DNA from: Acidobacteriota bacterium
Lineage (GTDB): Bacteria; Acidobacteriota; Vicinamibacteria; Marinacidobacterales; SMYC01
Length of the DNA stretch: 15,027 nucleotides
NCBI GenBank assembly: GCA_029263435.1
Contig: JAJCXL010000239.1
Location: 1-15,027, forward strand
Reading direction: 5' to 3'
This document shows positions 1 through 7,050 of the stretch, one piece after another (position 1 is the first letter of the stretch; every line of letters begins with the position of its first letter). Made by a program: the position numbers and the translations under genes. A model generated the notes under the pieces. That model saw nothing but the letters and a program-made list of their open reading frames with translations. It was not told where the DNA came from and made no database searches.

Positions 1-135
1 CTCGCCGGAAACACGGATCTCGTCGCGGTTCACGCGGTTTGTGAAGAAACGGTCTTTTGGGAAACGATGGAAGAGCTCAAGCGTGTCGGTGCGAGCGCCA
101 TCCTCGTGCTGCCCATCGAAAAGATGATGCCGTGA
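1..135 (+). CDS. hisG: ATP phosphoribosyltransferase, C-terminal end (partial)
   Basis: This is the last 44 codons of HisG, open at the left edge of the window and ending in TGA at 133-135. HisG condenses ATP with PRPP in the first and committed step of histidine synthesis. The visible part belongs to the C-terminal ACT-like regulatory domain of the long, hexameric form. It reads VHAVCEETVFWETMEELK and ends in a GASAILVLPIEKMMP-like tail, which from memory is almost residue for residue the end of the Escherichia coli enzyme. The domain implies the long form, which binds histidine for feedback inhibition and needs no HisZ partner. The stop overlaps the hisD GTG start (GTGA). The catalytic domain lies outside the window. 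Confidence 0.93.
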   Translation, partial: LAGNTDLVAVHAVCEETVFWETMEELKRVGASAILVLPIEKMMP

Positions 136-1466
136 GCGAGATCCAACGTCTCATCCCGGTGGTGTGGGAAAGCTTGTCCCCCACCGAGAAACGTGAAGCG
201 CTCGCTCGTGGTGCGTCCGAGACCGCATCCGAGATTGCCTCCCAGGTCCGGGTCATCTGCGACGACGTCTCGCAACGAGGCGACCACGCCTTGTTCGAGT
301 GGACCGAACGCTTCGATGGTGTGCGCCTGGAAAGCCTCTCCGTCGACGACACTGAAATGGCTCGGACGCTCGACAGTCTGGACGCGAAGGAGCGCGAGTG
401 TCTTTCCCGGGCCTATCGCAATATCGATGCGTTCCACGGAGCCCAGAGACGGGACGACCTCTCCGTGACGATCGAGCCCGGCGTTCACTGTCGGAGGCTT
501 CGCCGTCCCATCGATCGAGTCGGGCTCTACGTGCCCGGCGGAAGCGCGCCGCTCGTGTCCACCTTGCTCATGCTCGCGAGTCCGGCAGCGATCGCGGGAT
601 GTCGCGAACGGATCGTCTGCACCCCGCCGGGTAAAGACGGTGAGGTGGCGGCACCCGTGCTCGCCGCAGCGGCGCTTTGCGGCGTGACCTCCGTGTTCAA
701 AGTCGGAGGCGCGCAAGCCGTCGCGGCCTTGGCCTGGGGGACCGACACCATCCCGCGGGTCGACAAGATCTTCGGCCCGGGCAACCGCTACGTCACGGCG
801 GCGAAGACATATGTCTCTACAGCCCCGAACGGCCCGGCGATGGATCTGCCGGCGGGACCGAGCGAAGTCTTGGTGGTCGCGGACGATGACGCGTCGCCCG
901 CCTTCGTCGCCTCGGATCTTCTGAGCCAAGCGGAGCACGACGCCTCCGCCCGCGTAGTGCTCGTCGCGCTTTCGGCCTCTTTCGTCGATCAGGTTCGAGA
1001 GGAGCTCGACGAGCAGCTCCCAGGCCTTCCACGCAGAACCACCGCCGCCGCCTCGCTCGACCAGGCTGCCGCCTTCGTCGTCGGCGACCTCGAGGCTGCG
1101 ATCGAGCTCGCGAATGATTACGCGCCGGAGCATCTCATTCTGAATTGCCGGGGCGCGGCCGGGCTGGTCGATGCGGTTCGTCATGCCGGCTCCGTTTTCG
1201 TCGGGCCGTGGTCGGCGGAAGTCTTCGGCGATTACGCGAGCGGTACGAATCACGTTTTGCCGACCGCGGGATATGCGCGCGCCTATTCGGGATTGAGCGT
1301 CGAGTCGTTCGAGAAGACCATGACCGTCCAGACGCTCACCGCGGAAGGAGCGGCACGCCTCGCGCCGACGGTCGAGCGCCTCGCAAGCCTCGAAGGTTTG
1401 CATGCCCACGCGGCGGCGGCGTCTTTGCGGCGTTTGGCCGTCGAGGCAGGTGAGGTCGACCGATGA
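132..1466 (+). CDS. hisD: Histidinol dehydrogenase
   Basis: HisD is a zinc enzyme that oxidises histidinol to histidine in two NAD-dependent steps, the last reactions of the pathway. From GTG at 132 it has 444 residues, close to the usual 430-440. The reading frame stays open upstream to 57, but that stretch lies over hisG, and the GTG in the 4-base GTGA overlap starts the conserved protein. Visible motifs are VGLYVPGG, VGGAQAVAALA and GPGNRYVTAAK. Expected zinc ligands are Q266 and H269 in SQAEHD, D367 in GDYASGTNH and H426 in LHAHAAA. The catalytic Glu-His pair is E333-H334 in APEHLI. The stop overlaps the start of the next gene (ATGA). The protein looks complete and active. Confidence 0.97.
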   Translation: MSEIQRLIPVVWESLSPTEKREALARGASETASEIASQVRVICDDVSQRGDHALFEWTERFDGVRLESLSVDDTEMARTLDSLDAKERECLSRAYRNIDAFHGAQRRDDLSVTIEPGVHCRRLRRPIDRVGLYVPGGSAPLVSTLLMLASPAAIAGCRERIVCTPPGKDGEVAAPVLAAAALCGVTSVFKVGGAQAVAALAWGTDTIPRVDKIFGPGNRYVTAAKTYVSTAPNGPAMDLPAGPSEVLVVADDDASPAFVASDLLSQAEHDASARVVLVALSASFVDQVREELDEQLPGLPRRTTAAASLDQAAAFVVGDLEAAIELANDYAPEHLILNCRGAAGLVDAVRHAGSVFVGPWSAEVFGDYASGTNHVLPTAGYARAYSGLSVESFEKTMTVQTLTAEGAARLAPTVERLASLEGLHAHAAAASLRRLAVEAGEVDR

Positions 1467-3112
1467 GCGTCGTCGAAGCGCTCGCGCGCCCGGAGATCCT
1501 CGCCCTCGAGCCCTATGCTTCAGCTCGGAGAGACAACCACCCGGCCGCGAGCGCCGTCCGGCTCGACGCCAATGAGAGTCCGTGGCCCGCATTTCCCACC
1601 CAGCTGGGGCTCAATCGGTATCCCGAGCCCCAGCCGCAAGAGCTCGTGTCTCGCCTCGCGGACCTTTACGAAGTCGCACCCGAGAACGTTCTCGTGACCC
1701 GGGGAAGCGATGAAGCCATCGATCTATTGATGCGCGCTTTTTGTCGACCGGGGGTGGACGCGGTCGTGGATTGTCCTCCCACGTTCAGCTTCTACCGGGT
1801 CGCCGCTGCGGTGCAGGGCGCCAAGGTGCTCTCTGTGCCACGCGATGAGGCGTTTGCTCTCGACCTCGATGCCGTCGAGGCGTGTTGCAACGCGTCAGCG
1901 AGTCCGGTCAAGCTCGTTTTCATTTGCACGCCCAATAATCCGAGCGGCAACGCTTGCGATCCGGAGGCACTCGCGGCTTTGTGCGGACGGCTAGAGAACC
2001 ACATCGTCGTCGTCGACGAGGCTTACGCGGAGTTCTCCTCGAAGACGAGCCTCGCGACTTGGCTCTCCGCGCTTCCGAATCTCGTGATCCTAAGGACGCT
2101 ATCGAAAGCCTTCGGTCTCGCGGGTGCGCGCTGTGGTGCGACTCTCGCCTCGCCCGAGATCGTGCGGTTGCTGCGCTCGATCCTGGCGCCTTATCCGTTG
2201 CCGACCCCGTCCGTGGAAGCCGCCCTGGAGGCATTGTCACCTCACGGGATCTCCGTCGTACGCGAGCGGATTGAGCTGTTGGCCCAAGAGCGTGGGTCCA
2301 TGTCGCGGGCATTGGCGAAGTGTCCGCGGGTCCAGCAGGTGCTCCCGAGTGAGGCGAACTTCTTGTTGCTGGAAGTCGACGATGGCGCGGCGTTCACTGC
2401 CGGCTTGCGCTCGGACGGAATCCTCGTGAGGTATTTCGGTGACCGACTTCCGCGCTACGTTCGTGTCAGCGTGGGCTCTCCGGAGGAAAACGCCCTGCTC
2501 TTGAAAGCATTGGGGGTGGGAACCGAGCCACGTGCGTTCACGAGAAGTGCGGTGGTCAGTCGGCGGACGAAGGAGACGGATATCACCGCGTCGATCCTTC
2601 TTCGTGCGACGGCCCCGATCGAGATCGACACCGGCATCGGTTTCTACGATCACATGCTCGAGCAAGTCGCGCGCCACGGCGGGTTCGGCTTGAGGCTTTC
2701 GTGCGCGGGAGATACCGAGGTCGATGCGCACCACACCGTGGAAGACTGCGCTCTCGCGTTTGGAGACGTGTTGCGCCGCGCGTTGGGTGACAAGCGCGGC
2801 ATCGCCAGGTACGGATTCTCCCTGCCGATGGACGAAGCCAGAGCCACCGTGCTCGTCGACCTCAGCGGCCGGCCGAGCGCACGCTTCGACGGCGAGCTCC
2901 CGGATCTCCGGGTGGGCGGGCTTCCGACGGAGATGGTGCCGCACGTGTTCGAGTCTCTTGCGCAGAGTTTGGGCGCCGCCATCCACGTGAGCGTGGAAGG
3001 CGTGAACACGCATCACATGGTCGAGGCATGCTTCAAAGGACTCGGCCGTTGTCTGAGGCAGGCGATCCAAGAGGTCGGCGGCGACGTGCCTTCGACGAAG
3101 GGTGTGTTGTGA
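1463..3112 (+). CDS. hisCB: Histidinol-phosphate aminotransferase fused to imidazoleglycerol-phosphate dehydratase
   Basis: One uninterrupted 549-codon gene encodes two pathway enzymes. Residues about 1-352 are a full-length HisC, a class I/II PLP aminotransferase making histidinol phosphate. It shows an ANESPW substrate motif, CTPNNPSG, VDEAYAEF and the PLP lysine K215 in TLSKAFGLAGAR. After a linker of about ten residues, about 361-549 are a complete HisB dehydratase domain with its metal-binding motifs GFYDHMLEQ, HHTVED and NTHHMVEA, ending in PSTKGVL. In enterobacteria-type operons this slot holds hisC followed by a bifunctional hisB that starts with a HAD histidinol-phosphate phosphatase; here that domain is missing. 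The ATG overlaps the hisD stop. The domain calls are firm. That the fusion arose by deletion of the HAD domain is inference. Confidence 0.95.
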   Translation: MSVVEALARPEILALEPYASARRDNHPAASAVRLDANESPWPAFPTQLGLNRYPEPQPQELVSRLADLYEVAPENVLVTRGSDEAIDLLMRAFCRPGVDAVVDCPPTFSFYRVAAAVQGAKVLSVPRDEAFALDLDAVEACCNASASPVKLVFICTPNNPSGNACDPEALAALCGRLENHIVVVDEAYAEFSSKTSLATWLSALPNLVILRTLSKAFGLAGARCGATLASPEIVRLLRSILAPYPLPTPSVEAALEALSPHGISVVRERIELLAQERGSMSRALAKCPRVQQVLPSEANFLLLEVDDGAAFTAGLRSDGILVRYFGDRLPRYVRVSVGSPEENALLLKALGVGTEPRAFTRSAVVSRRTKETDITASILLRATAPIEIDTGIGFYDHMLEQVARHGGFGLRLSCAGDTEVDAHHTVEDCALAFGDVLRRALGDKRGIARYGFSLPMDEARATVLVDLSGRPSARFDGELPDLRVGGLPTEMVPHVFESLAQSLGAAIHVSVEGVNTHHMVEACFKGLGRCLRQAIQEVGGDVPSTKGVL

Positions 3113-3122
3113 GACGCGCGCC

Positions 3123-3737
3123 ATGAGCGCCGCTACCGCTCCTCGCGTCGCGATCGTCGATAGTGGCTGCGCGAACGTCGCTTCGGTCGCCTACGCGTTC
3201 GAGCGACTACGGGCGGAGGTCGTCGTTACCGATCAGGCTTCGGTCATCGAGAGCGCGTCGCACGTGGTGCTTCCCGGCGTCGGTACCGCCCAAGCGTTCA
3301 TGGCGAACCTTCGCGCAGCCGACTTGACGGAGTGCGTTCGGCGGCTTCGGCGGCCCTGTCTCGGGATCTGTCTCGGCATGCAGCTGATGTTCGGTGAATC
3401 GGAGGAGGGGAACACCCAAGCGTTGGGATTGTTCCCAGGACGAGTGAAGAAGCTCCCCGGGGGCCGCGGCATCACCGTCCCACACATGGGTTGGAATCAG
3501 CTCGCTTTCGACCCGGCCGCGAGCGCGCTTCTCGAAGGCGTCACGCCTTCGGACTACGCGTACTTCGTGCACAGCTACTACGTGCCGGCGTCGGATCTCG
3601 CCGTCGCCACGACGACGCACGGTGTCGAGATCACCGCGGTGGTATCACGCGATAATTTTTACGGCTGCCAATTTCACCCCGAGCGATCCGCAGGCACGGG
3701 TGCCACCGTGCTGCGCAACTTCTTGGAGCTCTCGTGA
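3123..3737 (+). CDS. hisH: Imidazole glycerol phosphate synthase, glutaminase subunit
   Basis: HisH is the class I glutamine amidotransferase that feeds ammonia to HisF. The product has 204 residues, normal for the family. It carries the nucleophile C83 in GICLGMQLMF and the His-Glu pair H185 and E187 in CQFHPE, with the early oxyanion-region motif LPGVGTA, so the triad is intact. I chose ATG at 3123, ten bases after the hisCB stop. An in-frame GTG at 3102, inside the end of hisCB, would add seven residues that do not look like HisH, whose conserved part begins at VAIVDSG. No strong Shine-Dalgarno sequence precedes ATG 3123, so translation may depend on ribosomes ending hisCB. Its partner hisF lies two genes downstream. 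Confidence 0.96.
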   Translation: MSAATAPRVAIVDSGCANVASVAYAFERLRAEVVVTDQASVIESASHVVLPGVGTAQAFMANLRAADLTECVRRLRRPCLGICLGMQLMFGESEEGNTQALGLFPGRVKKLPGGRGITVPHMGWNQLAFDPAASALLEGVTPSDYAYFVHSYYVPASDLAVATTTHGVEITAVVSRDNFYGCQFHPERSAGTGATVLRNFLELS

Positions 3738-4459
3738 AGATCTTTCCGGCGATCGATCTCATGGACGGTGCTTGCGTCCGCCTTCACCAAGGTGCGTTCT
3801 CGGAGAAAACGATCTATGCCGACGACCCAGTGGCGATGGCGCGGCGGTTCCAGGCGCAAGGGGCGGAGTGGTTGCACGTGGTCGATCTCGACGGAGCCCG
3901 CGAAGCGCGTCCCATGCAGACGGAGATTCTCGAATCGCTCGCCAAAGACACCAAGCTCGAGATTCAAGTCGGAGGCGGCATCCATCGCGCCGAGCACATC
4001 CGTCATCTGCTCGATGCCGGGGTCAGCCGAGTGGTGGTGGGGAGCCGGGCGGTGCTCGCTCCCGAGGAAGTGAGCGGGTGGCTCGATCAGTTTGGATCGG
4101 AGCGGATCGCTTGCGCTTTCGACGTCCACCTCGTGGATGGGACCCCCATCCCTTCGACGCGCGGGTGGCAGGATCGCGGAACGAGATCGCTGTGGGATAT
4201 CCTCGCTGGCTACCGCGGCGCGGGCCTTCGTCACGTGCTGTGCACCGATATCGATCGCGACGGCACCCTTCAAGGTCCCAATCTCGAGCTCTATCGAGAC
4301 CTCTTGAAGCGTGAACCGGAGCTTTCTCTCCTCGCATCGGGCGGGGTCAGCTCGCTCGAGGATCTCGCGGCGCTCAAAGCTCTTCCGGTTGACGGCGCCA
4401 TCGTCGGCAAAGCGCTTTACGAGGAGAAGTTCACCTTGTCCGAGGCGCTCTCTTGTTAG
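3734..4459 (+). CDS. hisA: ProFAR isomerase (phosphoribosylformimino-AICAR-phosphate isomerase)
   Basis: HisA opens the ribose of ProFAR to give PRFAR, the substrate of the HisF-HisH synthase. It is a 241-residue TIM barrel. The catalytic pair is visible as D8 in PAIDLMDG and D130 in CAFDVH. The half-barrel phosphate motifs are VQVGGGI with VVVGSRA, and LASGGVSS with AIVGKAL. The sequence CTDIDRDGTL is characteristic of the family and distinguishes it from HisF. Translation starts at GTG 3734, overlapping the hisH stop by four bases, and the stop overlaps the TTG start of hisF. Length and motifs are normal. Confidence 0.96.
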   Translation: MKIFPAIDLMDGACVRLHQGAFSEKTIYADDPVAMARRFQAQGAEWLHVVDLDGAREARPMQTEILESLAKDTKLEIQVGGGIHRAEHIRHLLDAGVSRVVVGSRAVLAPEEVSGWLDQFGSERIACAFDVHLVDGTPIPSTRGWQDRGTRSLWDILAGYRGAGLRHVLCTDIDRDGTLQGPNLELYRDLLKREPELSLLASGGVSSLEDLAALKALPVDGAIVGKALYEEKFTLSEALSC

Positions 4460-5220
4460 CGAAGCGCATCATTCCTTGTCTCGACGTTCGAGACGGCGTG
4501 GTGGTCAAAGGGGTTCGCTTCCGTGATCACCAGGTGGTCGGGGACATCGTTGAGCTCGCCCGTCGCTATCGAGATGAGGGCTGCGATGAATTGGTCTTTT
4601 ACGACATCACGGCATCCTCGGAACAGCGCATGGTGAGCCGCGACTGGGTGGAGAACGTCGCGAGAATCCTGGACGTCCCGTTTTGCGTGGCGGGCGGGAT
4701 CCGCTCCGTCGAGGATGCCTCCGCGGTGCTGCAGCGTGGGGCCGAGAAGATCTCGATCAACTCCCCCGCTTTGGAGCGCCCCGGGCTCGTCAGCGATCTG
4801 GCCGATCGCTTCGGCACGCAATGCGTCGTCGTGGGCATCGACTCGATGGTCGAAGACGGAGCCCTCCGGGTCTATCAATACACCGGGGACGCCGAAAAGA
4901 GCGCGTGGAGCGGTCGAGACACGCTCGAGTGGGCGCGCGAAGCGGTGCGACGAGGCGCGGGCGAGATCGTGCTGAACTGCATGAATCGAGACGGCGTCAA
5001 GCGGGGCTATGACATCGAGCAGCTGACGGCGATGCGAGAGGCGGTCGATGTGCCTCTCATTGCATCCGGCGGGGCTGGGGAGCTTCATCACTTTCGTGAC
5101 GTTTTCACTCATGCGCGCGTCGATGGCGCGCTCGCGGCGAGCGTCTTTCATCGACAGGAGATTCACGTGAACGAGCTGAAGCGCTACTTGAGCGAATGCG
5201 GGATCGAGGTGCGTCCGTGA
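4453..5220 (+). CDS. hisF: Imidazole glycerol phosphate synthase, cyclase subunit
   Basis: HisF uses ammonia from HisH to convert PRFAR into imidazole glycerol phosphate and AICAR, the latter returning to purine synthesis. The 255-residue TIM barrel begins MLAKRIIPCLDVRDG, with catalytic D11, and carries D130 in VVVGIDSM. Other family motifs are YDITAS, FCVAGGI, EKISINS, LNCMNRDG and LIASGGAG. The start is TTG at 4453, inside a 7-base overlap with hisA. It is the only in-frame start that keeps the conserved first residues; no ATG lies near. The stop forms a GTGA overlap with hisIE. The sequence closely resembles enterobacterial HisF from memory. Confidence 0.97.
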   Translation: MLAKRIIPCLDVRDGVVVKGVRFRDHQVVGDIVELARRYRDEGCDELVFYDITASSEQRMVSRDWVENVARILDVPFCVAGGIRSVEDASAVLQRGAEKISINSPALERPGLVSDLADRFGTQCVVVGIDSMVEDGALRVYQYTGDAEKSAWSGRDTLEWAREAVRRGAGEIVLNCMNRDGVKRGYDIEQLTAMREAVDVPLIASGGAGELHHFRDVFTHARVDGALAASVFHRQEIHVNELKRYLSECGIEVRP

Positions 5221-5831
5221 ACACCTTGGACCATGACGCGATTGACTGGAACAAGGGCGGGGGGCTGCTTCCCGTCGTCGTGCAACACGCAGTAACGCTC
5301 CAAGTGCTCATGCAGGCCTACATGAATCCGGAGGCACTGGCTCAGACCGAGAAGACCGGCAGCGTCACGTTCTACAGTCGCACGAAAAAAAGGTTGTGGC
5401 AGAAAGGTGAGACCTCCGGCCACACGCTCTCGGTTGAATCCATGCACCTCGACTGCGATGCCGACGCGCTCCTGATCCGCGCTCGACCCGCGGGTCCGAC
5501 GTGCCATCGCGGGACATCGTCGTGCTTCGTCCATGAGACCGCGCCCGGCGTCGGTTGGCTCGCTCATCTAGAGTCCATCATCGCGTCTCGCAAAGGCGCG
5601 GATCCGGCATCGAGCTACACCGCGCACCTGTTCTCGGAAGGGGTGGAGAGGATGGCCAAGAAAGTCGGTGAGGAAGGCGTCGAGGTCGCGATCTCAGCGG
5701 CGACCGGTGATGGAAGGCTCAGCGAAGAAGCCGCGGACCTGCTCTATCACTTGCTCGTGCTGCTCCACGCTTCGGGCGCCGGCTTGTCCGACGCGATTCA
5801 CGTGTTGCGTCGCCGCCACCGCAGTGACTGA
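5217..5831 (+). CDS. hisIE: Bifunctional phosphoribosyl-AMP cyclohydrolase / phosphoribosyl-ATP pyrophosphohydrolase
   Basis: This 204-residue fused enzyme carries out steps two and three of the pathway: removal of pyrophosphate from PR-ATP, then opening of the adenine ring of PR-AMP. The N-terminal HisI part (about residues 10-110) has VTFYSRTKKRLWQKGETSG, the metal-binding acidic motif LDCDAD and the zinc cysteines in TCHRGTSSCF. The C-terminal HisE part (about 115-204) has the helical signature KVGEEGVEVA followed by EEAADLLYHLLVLL. Its length matches the enterobacterial HisIE of about 203 residues. The GTG start overlaps the hisF stop. It is the last histidine gene; no hairpin terminator is visible in the 34 bases before the next gene. 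Confidence 0.96.
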   Translation: MNTLDHDAIDWNKGGGLLPVVVQHAVTLQVLMQAYMNPEALAQTEKTGSVTFYSRTKKRLWQKGETSGHTLSVESMHLDCDADALLIRARPAGPTCHRGTSSCFVHETAPGVGWLAHLESIIASRKGADPASSYTAHLFSEGVERMAKKVGEEGVEVAISAATGDGRLSEEAADLLYHLLVLLHASGAGLSDAIHVLRRRHRSD

Positions 5832-5853
5832 CTTGTGATGTACTCTCGTCGGT

Positions 5854-5860
5854 GAGGTGG
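5854..5860 (+). promoter_or_regulatory. Ribosome-binding site of the beta-lactamase-like gene
   Basis: GAGGTGG lies five bases before ATG 5866 and favours that codon over the in-frame GTGs at 5857 and 5863, the first of which overlaps it. The 34-base gap after hisIE shows no clear promoter or terminator, so read-through from the histidine operon is possible. Confidence 0.6.
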
Positions 5861-5865
5861 AAGTG

Positions 5866-7038
5866 ATGAGACGCTTGATGACTGCTTGGCTAGTGAGCCT
5901 ACTGTTTGCGACCGTCGCGGCGGCGGAAGACCCGCGCGCGATCATGGAGCGGGTCGAAGCGGCCCAGTCGCCGGACCGGGGAGGCGTGGACGCTCTTACC
6001 CTCGCCGAGGTGATGGAGCGCTACGGTGTTCCCGGCGTGAGCATCGCGGTCATTCATGATTTCGAGATCCATTGGGCGAAAGGCTACGGGGTCGCGGATG
6101 TTGAGACGAGCGCGCCGGTGGAGACGACGACCCTCTTTCAAGCGGCGTCGATCAGTAAGCCCGTCGCGGCGATGGCGGTCCTCCGCGCCGCCGAGATGGG
6201 AAAACTCGGGCTCGATGACGACATCAACACTATCGTAGCGAGCTGGCAGCTTCCCGGAGACGGGTTTACGACCTCACGGCCGGTGACGCCGAGAACGCTC
6301 CTGAGTCACACGTCGGGCCTCGGCGACGGCTTTGGGTTCCCCGGCTACGACCCGGGCGCGCCGCTTCCCACCACTCTCCAGATTCTAGACGGCGAGAGTC
6401 CTTCGAACGTCGGCCCCGTGCGGATGGAGCGTCCGCCGCTCACCGGCTACAAGTATTCGGGAGGCGGTGTCACGCTCATGGAGCTCGCGCTCACCGATGC
6501 GGTCGGCAAACCGTTTCCGGAGATCCTGCAAGAGCTCGTCTTGGGGCCCCTCCAGATGACCCAAAGCGCGTACGAGCAACCCTTGAGCTCGAGCCGTGCC
6601 GCCCAGGCCGCACGCGCGCACGATGGATCGGGCAAGGCTCGTGATGTGAAATGGCACGTATATCCGGAGCTCGAAGCGGCAGGGCTATGGACGACGCCGA
6701 CCGATCTGGCCAAGTTCGCGATTGAGGTGCAAGAATCGCTGCTGGGTGAGTCGAATCGTGTACTCACCCGACAAAGTACCCTGGAGATGGTGACGCCCGT
6801 CGGGGTGGGTGACTACGGCGTGGGCCTCGGCATCTCGAAGCTTGGTGAAGGGTGGTACTTCGGACACGGGGGCAGCAACTGGGGCTTCCGCTGCAACTTC
6901 ATCGCCCACCGGGTGAAAGGCTACGGCGTCGCGATCATGACGAACGGAGACAATGGCAGCCTCGTCGTTCGCGAGCTTCAAGAGAGGATTGAGCGAGCCT
7001 ATGGCTGGGACTCGCTCGACAAGCCGATCCCGCGTTAG
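5866..7038 (+). CDS. Exported serine hydrolase, class C beta-lactamase/esterase family
   Basis: The 390-residue product has a Sec signal peptide: MRRLMTAWLVSLLF, then a small-residue stretch ending AAA before ED at about residue 21. The mature part is a PF00144-type serine hydrolase (class C beta-lactamase, DD-peptidase, esterase). It has the nucleophile motif S95-I-S-K98, Y197-S-G in the position of the family YxN motif, and H334-G-G in the position of KTG. RTLLSHTSGL and GYGVADVETSAPV are also typical. The third residue of YSG and the HGG triad are common in esterase-like and peptidase-like members, so drug resistance should not be assumed. The true substrate cannot be read from sequence; D-amino-acid peptides or esters are possible. 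The start is set by the preceding GAGGTGG. Confidence 0.9.
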   Translation: MRRLMTAWLVSLLFATVAAAEDPRAIMERVEAAQSPDRGGVDALTLAEVMERYGVPGVSIAVIHDFEIHWAKGYGVADVETSAPVETTTLFQAASISKPVAAMAVLRAAEMGKLGLDDDINTIVASWQLPGDGFTTSRPVTPRTLLSHTSGLGDGFGFPGYDPGAPLPTTLQILDGESPSNVGPVRMERPPLTGYKYSGGGVTLMELALTDAVGKPFPEILQELVLGPLQMTQSAYEQPLSSSRAAQAARAHDGSGKARDVKWHVYPELEAAGLWTTPTDLAKFAIEVQESLLGESNRVLTRQSTLEMVTPVGVGDYGVGLGISKLGEGWYFGHGGSNWGFRCNFIAHRVKGYGVAIMTNGDNGSLVVRELQERIERAYGWDSLDKPIPR

Positions 7039-7050
7039 AAATCCGCGCGG

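Noticed and set aside
30..1592. A 520-codon open frame on the minus strand across hisD.
   Set aside because: It is opposite to a complete, motif-rich hisD. Its translation is arginine-rich and low in recognisable motifs, as expected for an antisense shadow in GC-rich DNA. The same applies to 2237-3124 (-), 7792-8721 (+), 9235-10170 (+), 11235-12125 (+) and 12659-13720 (-).
5385..5395. Run of seven A in hisIE as a possible frameshift-slippery site.
   Set aside because: The downstream frame is the conserved HisIE sequence without interruption and no alternative frame product is credible. A similar run near 13315 in the amidohydrolase is likewise just Lys codons.
5866..7038. Calling this gene an antibiotic-resistance AmpC.
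   Set aside because: The SxxK motif is present, but the YSG and HGG motifs fit the wider esterase/peptidase group and no ampR-like regulator is adjacent. Only a family-level call is supported.
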